Shown here: positions 26,559 to 34,526 of the stretch, piece by piece
How the letters are laid out: each line of letters begins with the position of its first letter
How positions within the stretch are numbered: the first letter of the stretch is position 1
Assembly: GCA_018335875.1 (NCBI GenBank)
Contig: JAGXRN010000010.1
Location: forward strand, 1-64,000
Length of the DNA: 64,000 bases
Source of the DNA: Dethiobacter sp.
GTDB lineage: Bacteria; Bacillota; Dethiobacteria; Dethiobacterales; Dethiobacteraceae
Direction: 5' to 3'
Made by a program: the position numbers and the translations under genes
The notes under the pieces: generated by a model
Told to the model about the DNA's origin: nothing
What the model saw: only the letters and a program-made list of their open reading frames with translations
The model's database searches: none

Positions 26559-28639
26559 TATTTGCTCACCATCCCCACTGCTTCAACTTCTACACCCGGG
26601 ATAATTTCATTGAAAGATAACAGGATTAGCTGTGGCAGAGACCTTTCCAGCAGCCTTTTCAGAGGCAGTCGTATGCGGGGTGAAACCAGCGCAATGGGCT
26701 GTCTGCCCTTCATGGTCATTTTCTCCGCCTGGGAGACAAGGCTGTTTAAAATCCCCTTAGTCAGTCCGGGATCCAAAACAGGATATGTACCCTGTGGCGT
26801 ATGCTGCAGTGAATCAGCAATTTTTTGTTCCAGTTCCGGGTCCAATGTCAGCAAATACAGTTTGTTGTTCTCACCGGAAAACATGCTGCAAATTGTACGC
26901 GACATTGACTGGCGCACCATTTCTGTCAGGTAATCAATATCTTTGCTTTCGGTGGCACGGTCGGCCAGGGTTTCAAGGATAGTAACCATGTCTTTGATTG
27001 GTATCTTTTCTTTTAGGAGGTTCTGCAGTACTTTTTGCACTTCGCCCACAGACAGCAGGTTGGGGATAAGCTCTTCAGTGACTGCAGAGTAATTTTCTTT
27101 AACGCTGTCTATGAGCAGCTTTACCTCCTGCCTCCCCAGCAGTTCATGAGCATGGCTGCTGATAGCTTCTCTCAGATGAGTTATCAGCACAGTCACTTCA
27201 TCAACTACTGTGTAGCCTGCCATTTCGGCATCGTCTTTTTTGTCCCTTTCAATCCAGAGCGCATCCAGGCCAAAAGTTGGCTCTTTGGTGGGGATGCCGG
27301 CTATTTCTTCAGCTATACCACCGGGGTTCATTGCCAGCAAACAGCCAATCCGCAGTTCACCAGCAGCAAGGATGTTGCCCTTGAGCTTTATCACATACCT
27401 GCCCGGCGCAAGCTGCAGGTTGTCCCTGATTCGTATGGGCTGTACAACCAGGCCCATATCCAGGGCAAACTGCCGGCGCACAGCTGTGATTCTGTCTAAA
27501 AGGTCACCCCCTGATTCCTGCTCTGTCAGCTGCAGGAGGTTATAGCCAAGCTCAAGCTCAAGCAGGTCAACACTGACCAAACTGTGGAAATTCTCCGGTT
27601 CCGACTTTTGCTCCCTCTTTGCCAGTTCACCGGAAAGTTCCTGTGCAGTTTTGTTTTTCTCTTCCTGAAACAGCAGGTACGATGCGAAACCGCTTCCCAC
27701 TGCCAGTACAAAGAAAGGAATAAAAGGCAGCCCGGGCACTAAGCCCATGAAGAGGATTATTCCTGCAGCCATGGCAATAACTTTTGGGAAACCCAGAAGC
27801 TGACTGGATAAATCCTGCCCCAGAGTCTTCTGGTTGGCAGACCTTGTGACAAGAATACCGGCGGCAGTTGAAATCAAGATGGCAGGAATCTGGCTTACCA
27901 GTCCGTCACCTACTGTCAGAAGGGTGTAAATATGGGTTGCCTCTTCAATGGGGAGCCCTTCCTTGATGACCCCAATCGCCAATCCTCCGACAATATTGAC
28001 CAAAACTATAATCAGGCCGGCGATGGCGTCTCCTTTGACAAACTTGCTTGCACCATCCATGGAGCCGTAAAAATCAGCTTCCTGCTGCAGCTTTTTGCGC
28101 CTTTCCCTGGCAGTTATTTCATCAATTAAACCGGCGTTAAAGTCTGCATCGATACTCATTTGCTTTCCCGGCATAGCGTCGAGTGTAAAACGCGCCGCCA
28201 CCTCCGCTACCCTGCCGGCGCCATTGGTAATAACGACAAACTGAATTACTGTTATGATGATAAAAATGACAAAGCCAACCACATAGTCCCCGCCAACCAC
28301 AAAATTGCCAAAGGCGTTGATGATATCACCTGCCGCTGCATCCCTCAGGATGAGGCGGGTTGAAGAGACATTAAGCGATAACCTGAAAAGTGTAGCCACC
28401 AGCAAGAGAGAGGGGAAGACTGAAAATTGCAGTGTTTCAGTCGTAAACATTGTCAGGAGCAGTATCACAAGGGAAAAGGTTATGCTGAGAGTGAAAAGTA
28501 TGTCAAGTAAAAGGGCAGGTATGGGGATAATTATAATCATGATAATCGAGACAATGGCCAAAGCTATCAGAATGTCGCTGTGACCCATAAGCCGTTTGAA
28601 GAACTGGTTGTTCAATATAGATGCCATCTTTACTGCCAT
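26558..28639 (-). CDS. flhA: FlhA, export gate protein
   Basis: The 693-residue protein has eight predicted N-terminal membrane segments (to about 320), including the conserved FHIPEP-type loop with RFTLDAMPGKQMSIDADFNAG near 150-170. A large cytoplasmic domain (about 340-690) docks substrate-chaperone complexes. It forms the nonameric export gate with FlhB. GGGGAGG lies directly against ATG 28639, while ATG 28627 (MASILNN) is 12 bases away, so the exact start is uncertain. The start overlaps the flhB stop. Confidence 0.96.
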   Translation of the reverse strand: MAVKMASILNNQFFKRLMGHSDILIALAIVSIIMIIIIPIPALLLDILFTLSITFSLVILLLTMFTTETLQFSVFPSLLLVATLFRLSLNVSSTRLILRDAAAGDIINAFGNFVVGGDYVVGFVIFIIITVIQFVVITNGAGRVAEVAARFTLDAMPGKQMSIDADFNAGLIDEITARERRKKLQQEADFYGSMDGASKFVKGDAIAGLIIVLVNIVGGLAIGVIKEGLPIEEATHIYTLLTVGDGLVSQIPAILISTAAGILVTRSANQKTLGQDLSSQLLGFPKVIAMAAGIILFMGLVPGLPFIPFFVLAVGSGFASYLLFQEEKNKTAQELSGELAKREQKSEPENFHSLVSVDLLELELGYNLLQLTEQESGGDLLDRITAVRRQFALDMGLVVQPIRIRDNLQLAPGRYVIKLKGNILAAGELRIGCLLAMNPGGIAEEIAGIPTKEPTFGLDALWIERDKKDDAEMAGYTVVDEVTVLITHLREAISSHAHELLGRQEVKLLIDSVKENYSAVTEELIPNLLSVGEVQKVLQNLLKEKIPIKDMVTILETLADRATESKDIDYLTEMVRQSMSRTICSMFSGENNKLYLLTLDPELEQKIADSLQHTPQGTYPVLDPGLTKGILNSLVSQAEKMTMKGRQPIALVSPRIRLPLKRLLERSLPQLILLSFNEIIPGVEVEAVGMVSK

Positions 28640-29706
28640 CCTCCCCGCTCTTTGTTAATCTGATAAACAAGCGCCAGTATTTCCGCCACAGATTGGTACA
28701 GCTCCACCGGTATTACCTGCCCTATTTCAACCTGTGCAAAGAGCATCCTGGCTACCGGTTTGTTTTCTATCACAGGCACTTTATTTTCTTTTGCTTTCTC
28801 CCTGATACGGGCTGCCACAAGTCCGGCTCCCTTGGCCACCACCACAGGCACAGGGTTTTTTTCCGCTCCGTATTTTAACGCCACCGCAATTTCTGTGGGG
28901 TTTGTAATTACCACTGTGGCAGTGGGTACATCCTGCATCATGCGCTGGTTGGCCATGGTGCGCTGCTTTTCTCTCAGCTTGCTCTTTATCAGGGGATCGC
29001 CTTCCATTTGCTTAAATTCTTCTTTCACTTCCTGCCTTGTCATGCGCAGGTTTTTGAAATTTTCCTGTCGCTGGTAAATATAATCCAGAACCGCCAGGAG
29101 AATAAATATTACTGCTACCCGCAAACTGAGATTGATAATGTCCCTGCTGAAAATCTCGTAAAAAGAAATTGGAGACAATAGCATGTATGTAAGAAAATCT
29201 TCAAATCTGGAACTGAAAAAAACATATACTGCAGCGCCTACCAGGCAGATTTTAAGCAATGATTTAACCAGTTCAAACAGTGCACGCCGTGATAATATCC
29301 GCTTGATACCCTCTGCCGGGTTAAGTTTTTCAAAGCTGGGCGAGAGCTTTTCAGTTGACAATACAAATCCTACCTGCGCATAATTAATAATCAAACCAGC
29401 TGCAAGGACAGTTGTAAAGATAAGCCCCATAATTTTGAAAAAGGAAATTCCAGTCTGCAAGATAAGCGGCGCCACATTAACGGCAGAAACAGTAAAGAGC
29501 AGGTAATCACTCAGAAATAGTGCCATCATTTCCCTTAGCCACAAAAAGAGTGTGTCTCCAAATAAAATGAAAAGTAAAGCAGCTGCCAGTAAATTAATGG
29601 CCGAACTTAGCTCTGTACTTTTGACAACCTGGCCCTTTCGCCGCGCCTCCCGCAATCGAGGGGGCGTTGGTTGTTCAGTCTTTTCCCCGAATTTATTATC
29701 ACTCAC
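28630..29706 (-). CDS. flhB: FlhB, export gate substrate-specificity switch
   Basis: The 358-residue protein has four membrane segments (about 30-215) and a cytoplasmic domain with the autocleavage site reading VVITNPTEIAVALKYG near residue 265. The usual motif is NPTH. The Asn and Pro needed for cleavage are kept while His is Glu. Cleavage toggles export from rod/hook to filament proteins. The N-terminus carries the typical EKTEQPTPPRLREARRKGQV. The start overlaps fliR by four bases. Confidence 0.95.
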   Translation of the reverse strand: MSDNKFGEKTEQPTPPRLREARRKGQVVKSTELSSAINLLAAALLFILFGDTLFLWLREMMALFLSDYLLFTVSAVNVAPLILQTGISFFKIMGLIFTTVLAAGLIINYAQVGFVLSTEKLSPSFEKLNPAEGIKRILSRRALFELVKSLLKICLVGAAVYVFFSSRFEDFLTYMLLSPISFYEIFSRDIINLSLRVAVIFILLAVLDYIYQRQENFKNLRMTRQEVKEEFKQMEGDPLIKSKLREKQRTMANQRMMQDVPTATVVITNPTEIAVALKYGAEKNPVPVVVAKGAGLVAARIREKAKENKVPVIENKPVARMLFAQVEIGQVIPVELYQSVAEILALVYQINKERGGWQ

Positions 29707-30470
29707 GCCATGCTCTCCAATATCTGAATAAGGTCAGTATAGATCCTGCCAAAAATATTCTCCATAACAACTGACATGTAGGGCAGTGTCAGGTAGACGA
29801 CAAAAAGGCCCAAAAACACCTTCAGTGGCAGCCCTACGAGAAAAACGTGAAGCTGGGGCACTGTCTTTGATATTAACCCAAGTGAAATATCTGTAATGAG
29901 TACTGTTGCCACAATAGGTGCCGCTATCTGGAAAGACATAATCCAGATAAAATAAAATAGTTCGAGAAATATCCTGAGTGTAAAACCGGTAAAAGAAGGG
30001 CCCCCCAGTGGAATCATCTCAAAACTGCGGGCCAGGGTATGGAACAGATAGTGGTGGCCGTTTAGAGTGAAGTAAATAATAATGGCAAAAAGGTAGTAAA
30101 ACTGTCCCAGTAATGTCGCAGAACTGCCAAAGTGGGGGTCTAAAATACTTGCCATTGAAAGGCCGATTTTTATATCTGCCAGCTGCCCTGCCATTCTGAA
30201 AACTGTAAAAAAAAGCAGGACGGCAAAACCAATCACAAGGCCCGTTAAGACTTCTCCTCCCAGCAAGAGCAGCATGCCCATGGTATTGAAATTATCCACA
30301 ACGGCCGCAGAATAACCTGCGCTAAGGAAAATCAGGTAAGATACTACCAAGGCAAAGAATACCTTAACCAGGTTTGGCACACCACGGTAACTGGTTAGGG
30401 GCAGGGTGACAAAAAAGCTTCCTACCCGCGCAAGTATTAGTAATAAATTCATCCACATCACATTTGTCAA
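29703..30470 (-). CDS. fliR: FliR, export gate protein
   Basis: FliR forms the FliPQR export channel. Six hydrophobic segments are visible, with MNLLLILARVGSFFVTLPL at the N-terminus. The frame is open to 30521, which would overlap fliQ by 38 bases. AGGTGG followed 9 bases later by TTG at 30470 gives a 255-residue protein of usual length without overlap. The longer start cannot be excluded. The end overlaps flhB by four bases. Confidence 0.92.
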   Translation of the reverse strand: MTNVMWMNLLLILARVGSFFVTLPLTSYRGVPNLVKVFFALVVSYLIFLSAGYSAAVVDNFNTMGMLLLLGGEVLTGLVIGFAVLLFFTVFRMAGQLADIKIGLSMASILDPHFGSSATLLGQFYYLFAIIIYFTLNGHHYLFHTLARSFEMIPLGGPSFTGFTLRIFLELFYFIWIMSFQIAAPIVATVLITDISLGLISKTVPQLHVFLVGLPLKVFLGLFVVYLTLPYMSVVMENIFGRIYTDLIQILESMA

Positions 30471-30483
30471 ATTTAACACCCAC

Positions 30484-30753
30484 CTAACGTATAATAACGG
30501 AAATATTACTGAGGCTGCCAACGGTGAAGTTAATGAGAATGTTTAACATCCATGAGCCAAAGATAAGAATAGTGAGAAATACGGCCACTATTTTAGGCAC
30601 AAAAGTCAGTGTTGGCTCCTGAATCTGGGTAGCAGCCTGAAAGATGCTGACACTGAGACCCACCAGCAAGCTGACCAAAAGGACCGGCGCAGCTAACAGC
30701 AGTATAGTATTAAGACTGTCCCGGGCCAGACTGAGGACAAATTCTTCAGACAT
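30484..30753 (-). CDS. fliQ: FliQ, export gate protein
   Basis: The 89-residue protein has two long hydrophobic helices (about 15-42 and 48-78) joined by the conserved loop AATQIQEPTLTFVPKI. Length and motif are standard for FliQ of the FliPQR complex. It lies between fliP (12 bases) and fliR. Confidence 0.95.
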   Translation of the reverse strand: MSEEFVLSLARDSLNTILLLAAPVLLVSLLVGLSVSIFQAATQIQEPTLTFVPKIVAVFLTILIFGSWMLNILINFTVGSLSNISVIIR

Positions 30754-30765
30754 TTAACCACCCTC

Positions 30766-31548
30766 TCAACCAAAACTCTCCACTAACGACTTTACAACCA
30801 GGTGCCAACCATCAACCAAAATAAAGAGTAAAATCTTGAACGGCAGAGAAATCATCACCGGGGGAAGCATAAACATACCCATGGACATCAGAGTGGAAGC
30901 AACAACCATGTCGACTATCAAAAAAGGAATAAAGAGCATGAATCCTATCTGGAAAGCTGTTTTCAACTCGCTGATAACAAAAGCGGGCACCAGTACTGTG
31001 ATAGGTATTTCATCCCTGCTGTCCGGTTGATTAAGGCCGGCTATATTTACGAATAGAGCCAAATCTTTCTCTCTGGTCTGGCGAAACATAAATTTTTTCA
31101 AAGGGTCGACAGCTCTTTCCATCGCCTCTTCCTGACTTATTGTCTCTGACAGCAGCGGTTGTACCGCTGCGCTGTTAATCTCGGTAAAGACAGGGGTCAT
31201 CAAAAAGATAGTCAGAAAAAGCGCCAGGCCTACTATGATTTGATTGGGCGGTGTATTTTGAGTTGCCAGCGCATTTCTTACAAACCCCAAGACAATGACG
31301 ATACGTGTAAAAGAAGTCATTAAGACAAGAAATGCCGGCACCAGGGACAGTACTGTCAGAAGCAGCAATATTTGCAGGGAAGCCACCAGTTCCTCTCCCG
31401 AGCCGGTCGTGCCAATATCAAGCTTAAGATTGGGAATTGGAAGCATTGGCTGGGCGGCAGCTTTGCCACTGTTTAATAAAACATATAAGATTGCACCAAG
31501 CATGAGCAGCAGGAAGTAAAAAACCTTATGTGTATTTTTTTTAGTCAT
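30766..31548 (-). CDS. fliP: FliP, export gate protein
   Basis: FliP is the core of the export channel. The protein begins with a signal-like segment (about 8-33), then shows VLMTSFTRIVIVLGFVRNAL and TPPNQIIVGLALFLTIFLM, both hallmarks of FliP. The frame extends to 31581, but GGAGG stands 8 bases before ATG 31548, giving 260 residues and an 8-base overlap with fliO. The other membrane helices and the C-terminal LPPVMISLPFKILLFILVDG are intact. Confidence 0.95.
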   Translation of the reverse strand: MTKKNTHKVFYFLLLMLGAILYVLLNSGKAAAQPMLPIPNLKLDIGTTGSGEELVASLQILLLLTVLSLVPAFLVLMTSFTRIVIVLGFVRNALATQNTPPNQIIVGLALFLTIFLMTPVFTEINSAAVQPLLSETISQEEAMERAVDPLKKFMFRQTREKDLALFVNIAGLNQPDSRDEIPITVLVPAFVISELKTAFQIGFMLFIPFLIVDMVVASTLMSMGMFMLPPVMISLPFKILLFILVDGWHLVVKSLVESFG

Positions 31549-31936
31549 CACAATGGCCTCCGCGTTGCTTCTTGCCGGCAAGAGACCGCATTCTCTCTGT
31601 GAAAGAGGTCTTCCCTGTATTGGTCATATATTTATCCAGGCAGTTTTTAAACTCCTTATCCCCGTCTGCCGGTGGTAGTTCTTCACTGCAGAGTTTTGCC
31701 AGCATATTAATATTGTCAGTTGAAACTCCAAGCAGAAAATAGCTTTCCCCTGCCTTCACCAGAAACAGCCCGCTTTTCTGACTTAGAGGAAGCCTTTCTA
31801 CTATTTTCAGGGATCCCTTTTTGTTGTAATAATCAGGCTGGAGCCTGACGACGCCAAGTTTGATAACATATACAACGGCAATCAGGATTATCCCCAGTGC
31901 GGCTAACATCTTTACCGTTTCCCAAAGTAGGCTCAC
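31541..31936 (-). CDS. fliO: FliO, export apparatus assembly protein
   Basis: The 131-residue protein has one N-terminal membrane segment (about 8-25) followed by a small cytoplasmic domain with LKIVERLPLSQKSGLFLVKA and YFLLGVSTDNINMLAKL, the common FliO pattern. FliO assists FliP assembly. It overlaps the upstream fliN-like gene by four bases (ATGA) and fliP downstream. Confidence 0.88.
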   Translation of the reverse strand: MSLLWETVKMLAALGIILIAVVYVIKLGVVRLQPDYYNKKGSLKIVERLPLSQKSGLFLVKAGESYFLLGVSTDNINMLAKLCSEELPPADGDKEFKNCLDKYMTNTGKTSFTERMRSLAGKKQRGGHCDD

Positions 31937-32424
31937 TGCTCTCTTTCTTCCTCTCTGGTCTGCACTCTGGCAGATACCCTTTTCACTTCTTCCATAAAAT
32001 TAACTCGCAGCGCAAAGCAATCATTTAGGATTACTATCTCCCCGTCTGCCAGATGTTTCCCGTTTGCAAGGAGCCTGGCATTTTCTCCTGCCAGACGGTC
32101 CAGCACAATCACCGAATCTTTTTTCAGGCTCAGAAGTTCGCCCACTGTCAGCACTGTTTCACCAAGGACAATACTCAGATTGAAAGTTACATGATTTAAT
32201 TCTTCAATCCTGTTGTTATTTCGCTCTGTTAACCTGGGTTCAATACTGTTAAAGACAACTTTTCGTGTCTGTGCAGGGCCTTTTTGCCCGTATCTTGTCT
32301 CCTGACGGCCGCCGTTTTCTGATTCAGCTTCATTCTGAAAATCTGAATATTCATCTTCCGGCTCTGCCTTAGCCTGCCTGATTAACGCTTCTATCTCATC
32401 CTGCGAAAGAAAAGAGTCTTTCAT
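31933..32424 (-). CDS. FliN-like switch protein with FliM/FliY-type N-terminus (minimal FliY)
   Basis: The 163-residue protein starts MKDSFLSQDEIEALIRQA, the CheY-P-binding type motif found at the N-terminus of FliM and FliY. A low-complexity acidic linker (about 20-72) follows, then a SpoA domain with FNLSIVLGETVLTVGELLSL (about 80-100) and LADGEIVILNDCFALRVNF near 138. The CheC-like phosphatase middle domain of B. subtilis FliY is absent. It occupies the fliM/fliY position between fliL and fliO. It is one of three SpoA proteins besides FliM. Confidence 0.87.
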   Translation of the reverse strand: MKDSFLSQDEIEALIRQAKAEPEDEYSDFQNEAESENGGRQETRYGQKGPAQTRKVVFNSIEPRLTERNNNRIEELNHVTFNLSIVLGETVLTVGELLSLKKDSVIVLDRLAGENARLLANGKHLADGEIVILNDCFALRVNFMEEVKRVSARVQTREEEREQ

Positions 32425-32441
32425 GTTTTCATGTTTACCTC

Positions 32442-32903
32442 CTACTGAATAATAAATTCCGTGAAAAACACTTCGACGATTTCTCCTGACATCAGTCTTT
32501 CATTAAGCGCTTCTCTTAGTTCCAGACGCAACTCGTGTGTCCCCTCCGTAGTGCCAATCTCGGCTGCATTTTTGGTGCGGAAAATTAGTATAATCAGATC
32601 TCTTATTTCAGGAATTTTTTTCTCAATTTCCTTGCTCAAGCCTTTACCGGTGTAGCCCAGTTCTATTTTTGCTTTTAAGTAGCGCCGCTGATTTGAATCT
32701 GCCAGGTTAACAGTAAAATCCATGGGAGCAGAGGTGAGAATCTTGGCTTCTCTCTGTGGCATTTTATCTCTGAAGTAGAAATGCCAGGACGAAAAACCGC
32801 CAGCCAATACAATAGCAGCAAACAAAATTAATACTATTAACTTGCCTCTACCTCTCTTTTTACTGTTTGCTTTCCCCGTGGGGACATCATCGCTGATCTT
32901 CAT
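32442..32903 (-). CDS. fliL: FliL, basal body-associated stator protein
   Basis: The 153-residue protein has a cytoplasmic lysine/arginine-rich start, one membrane helix (about 22-44) and a periplasmic-side domain with DFTVNLADSNQRRYLKAKIELGY and IRDLIILIFRTKNAAEI, as in FliL. It supports stator function under load. It lies between motB (26 bases) and the FliN-like gene (17 bases). Confidence 0.93.
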   Translation of the reverse strand: MKISDDVPTGKANSKKRGRGKLIVLILFAAIVLAGGFSSWHFYFRDKMPQREAKILTSAPMDFTVNLADSNQRRYLKAKIELGYTGKGLSKEIEKKIPEIRDLIILIFRTKNAAEIGTTEGTHELRLELREALNERLMSGEIVEVFFTEFIIQ

Positions 32904-32929
32904 TTGTCAAGCCTCCTGCAGTGAGTGTG

Positions 32930-33640
32930 CTAATGTGTAGTAATTATAATATTAACCCGCCTGTTCCTGGCGCGTCCGCCGGCCGTCAGATTTGTCTCAA
33001 TAGGATGAAACTCTCCAAATCCCATGGCAGCGAACCGTACCGGGTCAAGCAGTTTTATTTCCGCCAGATACCTGACAACAACCACCGCCCTGGCCACAGA
33101 CAGCTCCCAATTGCTTGGGAAAAGATATGTATTAATTGGCACATTATCTGTATGGCCTTCAACAATTACTTCGTTGTCAAGGGAGTTGAGCAGGTCTGCC
33201 ACATAGTTTAAAATTTCCTGCGCCTCCTGCTTCAGTTCAGCCCTTCCGGGGTCAAAAAAGAGGGCATCAGAGAACTCAAGCACTATACCTCTTTCATCCA
33301 CAAACAGATCCATAGCACCAACCAGGCCTTTTTCAGAGATAAAATTTTTAATTTTTTCTACAGTTTCCATGGATTCCTCCACCTTATCCCTGTCAAAAAA
33401 ACTCTCCGGGAAATCAAAAGGGTCAGTGGCTCCGCTGAAGATTCCTTCACTTCCCAGGAATGTAATCCTGATCGATGAAAGCATTTCGTTAAACCTTGCT
33501 TCATCTATGACAGCAAAGGAAAAAAGCAGGACAAAAAACGCCAGTACCAGGGTGATCATATCTGAATATGTAACCATCCATGCCGGAGCACCCTCTTCGG
33601 CGGCTTTTATTTTTTTTCCGCGCTTGCGTTCAGCTCTCAT
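32930..33640 (-). CDS. motB: MotB, stator protein
   Basis: The 236-residue protein has a single membrane helix with the proton-carrying Asp in WMVTYSDMITLVLAFFVLLF (about 21-41). Its OmpA-type peptidoglycan-binding domain (about 115-233) carries IVEGHTDNVPINTYLFPSNW and ARAVVVVRYL. The tyrosine near the critical Asp is common in both H+ and Na+ types, so coupling ion is not decided. It overlaps motA by 11 bases. Confidence 0.95.
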   Translation of the reverse strand: MRAERKRGKKIKAAEEGAPAWMVTYSDMITLVLAFFVLLFSFAVIDEARFNEMLSSIRITFLGSEGIFSGATDPFDFPESFFDRDKVEESMETVEKIKNFISEKGLVGAMDLFVDERGIVLEFSDALFFDPGRAELKQEAQEILNYVADLLNSLDNEVIVEGHTDNVPINTYLFPSNWELSVARAVVVVRYLAEIKLLDPVRFAAMGFGEFHPIETNLTAGGRARNRRVNIIITTH

Positions 33641-34454
33641 CGATAAGCACTTCCTCAGTACCTCGGGCGGACGGTTTCTTGCCCAACTCCAAAGTTTCCT
33701 TTTCCCTGGGTGAAATAAAGGCCTTCAGTTTTTCCTGGAGAATACGGGGGTTTGTCCCTGCCTGAATTGCCAAAACACCCTCGATTACAGCTTCCTTAAC
33801 AGTAATTTCGGCTTCACTGCGCATTTCAAGCTTGCCGGCTATAGGGATAAAAACTAAGTTTGAGAGCAAAGCCCCATAAAATGTTGTCAGAAGCGCCACA
33901 GCCATCCCCGGGCCTATGGCTGCCACATCGCTCAGGTTTACAAGCATGAGGATAAGACCTATCAGCGTGCCAATCATGCCAAAGGCCGGAGCAAGCGCAC
34001 CCCAGAATTTAAACAGCTCCTGCCCCAGTTTGTGTCTGCTTTCCAGTGAGTCCAGCTGAATATACATGATATCCTTGATTAATCCCGGCTCAATACCATC
34101 CACAACCATCTGCAGACCTTTTTTTATAAAGGGATCCGTCATCTCTTCAATATCTTCTTCCAGTGAAAGCAAGCCTTCTCTCCTGGCCTTTTGGCCCAAC
34201 CGGACAAATTCAGTGATAATGTCGCCAATACTTGCCACTTCAGTGAAAAATGCGTTTTTTGTAACGTTTAGAACCATTTTAATCTGCTCAACCTGAAACC
34301 GGATTAAAAGTGCACTGAAGGAACCCCCGATAGTTATCATAAGAGAGGCAGAATCGTAAAAGATACCCAGGCTGCCTTTAGAAAGAATGGCAGCCAGGAC
34401 TAATACTACACCTGATATAATGCCAAGTACCGTAAGCATGTCCATCTTTTTCAT
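33630..34454 (-). CDS. motA: MotA, stator protein
   Basis: The protein of 274 residues (start ATG 34454 after GGGGTGA; a GTG at 34463 also lies in frame) has four membrane helices: two near the N-terminus and two around 155-205, the latter with FWGALAPAFGMIGTLIGLILML. The cytoplasmic loop between contains the charged residues that contact FliG (for example FVRLGQKARREGLLSLEEDI). It lies directly after flgE, where many clostridial clusters carry a flbD gene that I do not find here. Confidence 0.95.
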   Translation of the reverse strand: MKKMDMLTVLGIISGVVLVLAAILSKGSLGIFYDSASLMITIGGSFSALLIRFQVEQIKMVLNVTKNAFFTEVASIGDIITEFVRLGQKARREGLLSLEEDIEEMTDPFIKKGLQMVVDGIEPGLIKDIMYIQLDSLESRHKLGQELFKFWGALAPAFGMIGTLIGLILMLVNLSDVAAIGPGMAVALLTTFYGALLSNLVFIPIAGKLEMRSEAEITVKEAVIEGVLAIQAGTNPRILQEKLKAFISPREKETLELGKKPSARGTEEVLIDES

Positions 34455-34526
34455 GCAGATCACCCCAAGGCCTTTGCTTTACTGATGCTGCAGGGAGGAG
34501 AGCGCCTCCCTGCAGCCCTGACAGGA

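Noticed and set aside
29703-30521. Longer FliR start at 30521
   Set aside because: It would overlap fliQ by 38 bases and add a non-conserved tail. AGGTGG before TTG 30470 fits better, though this remains a judgement.
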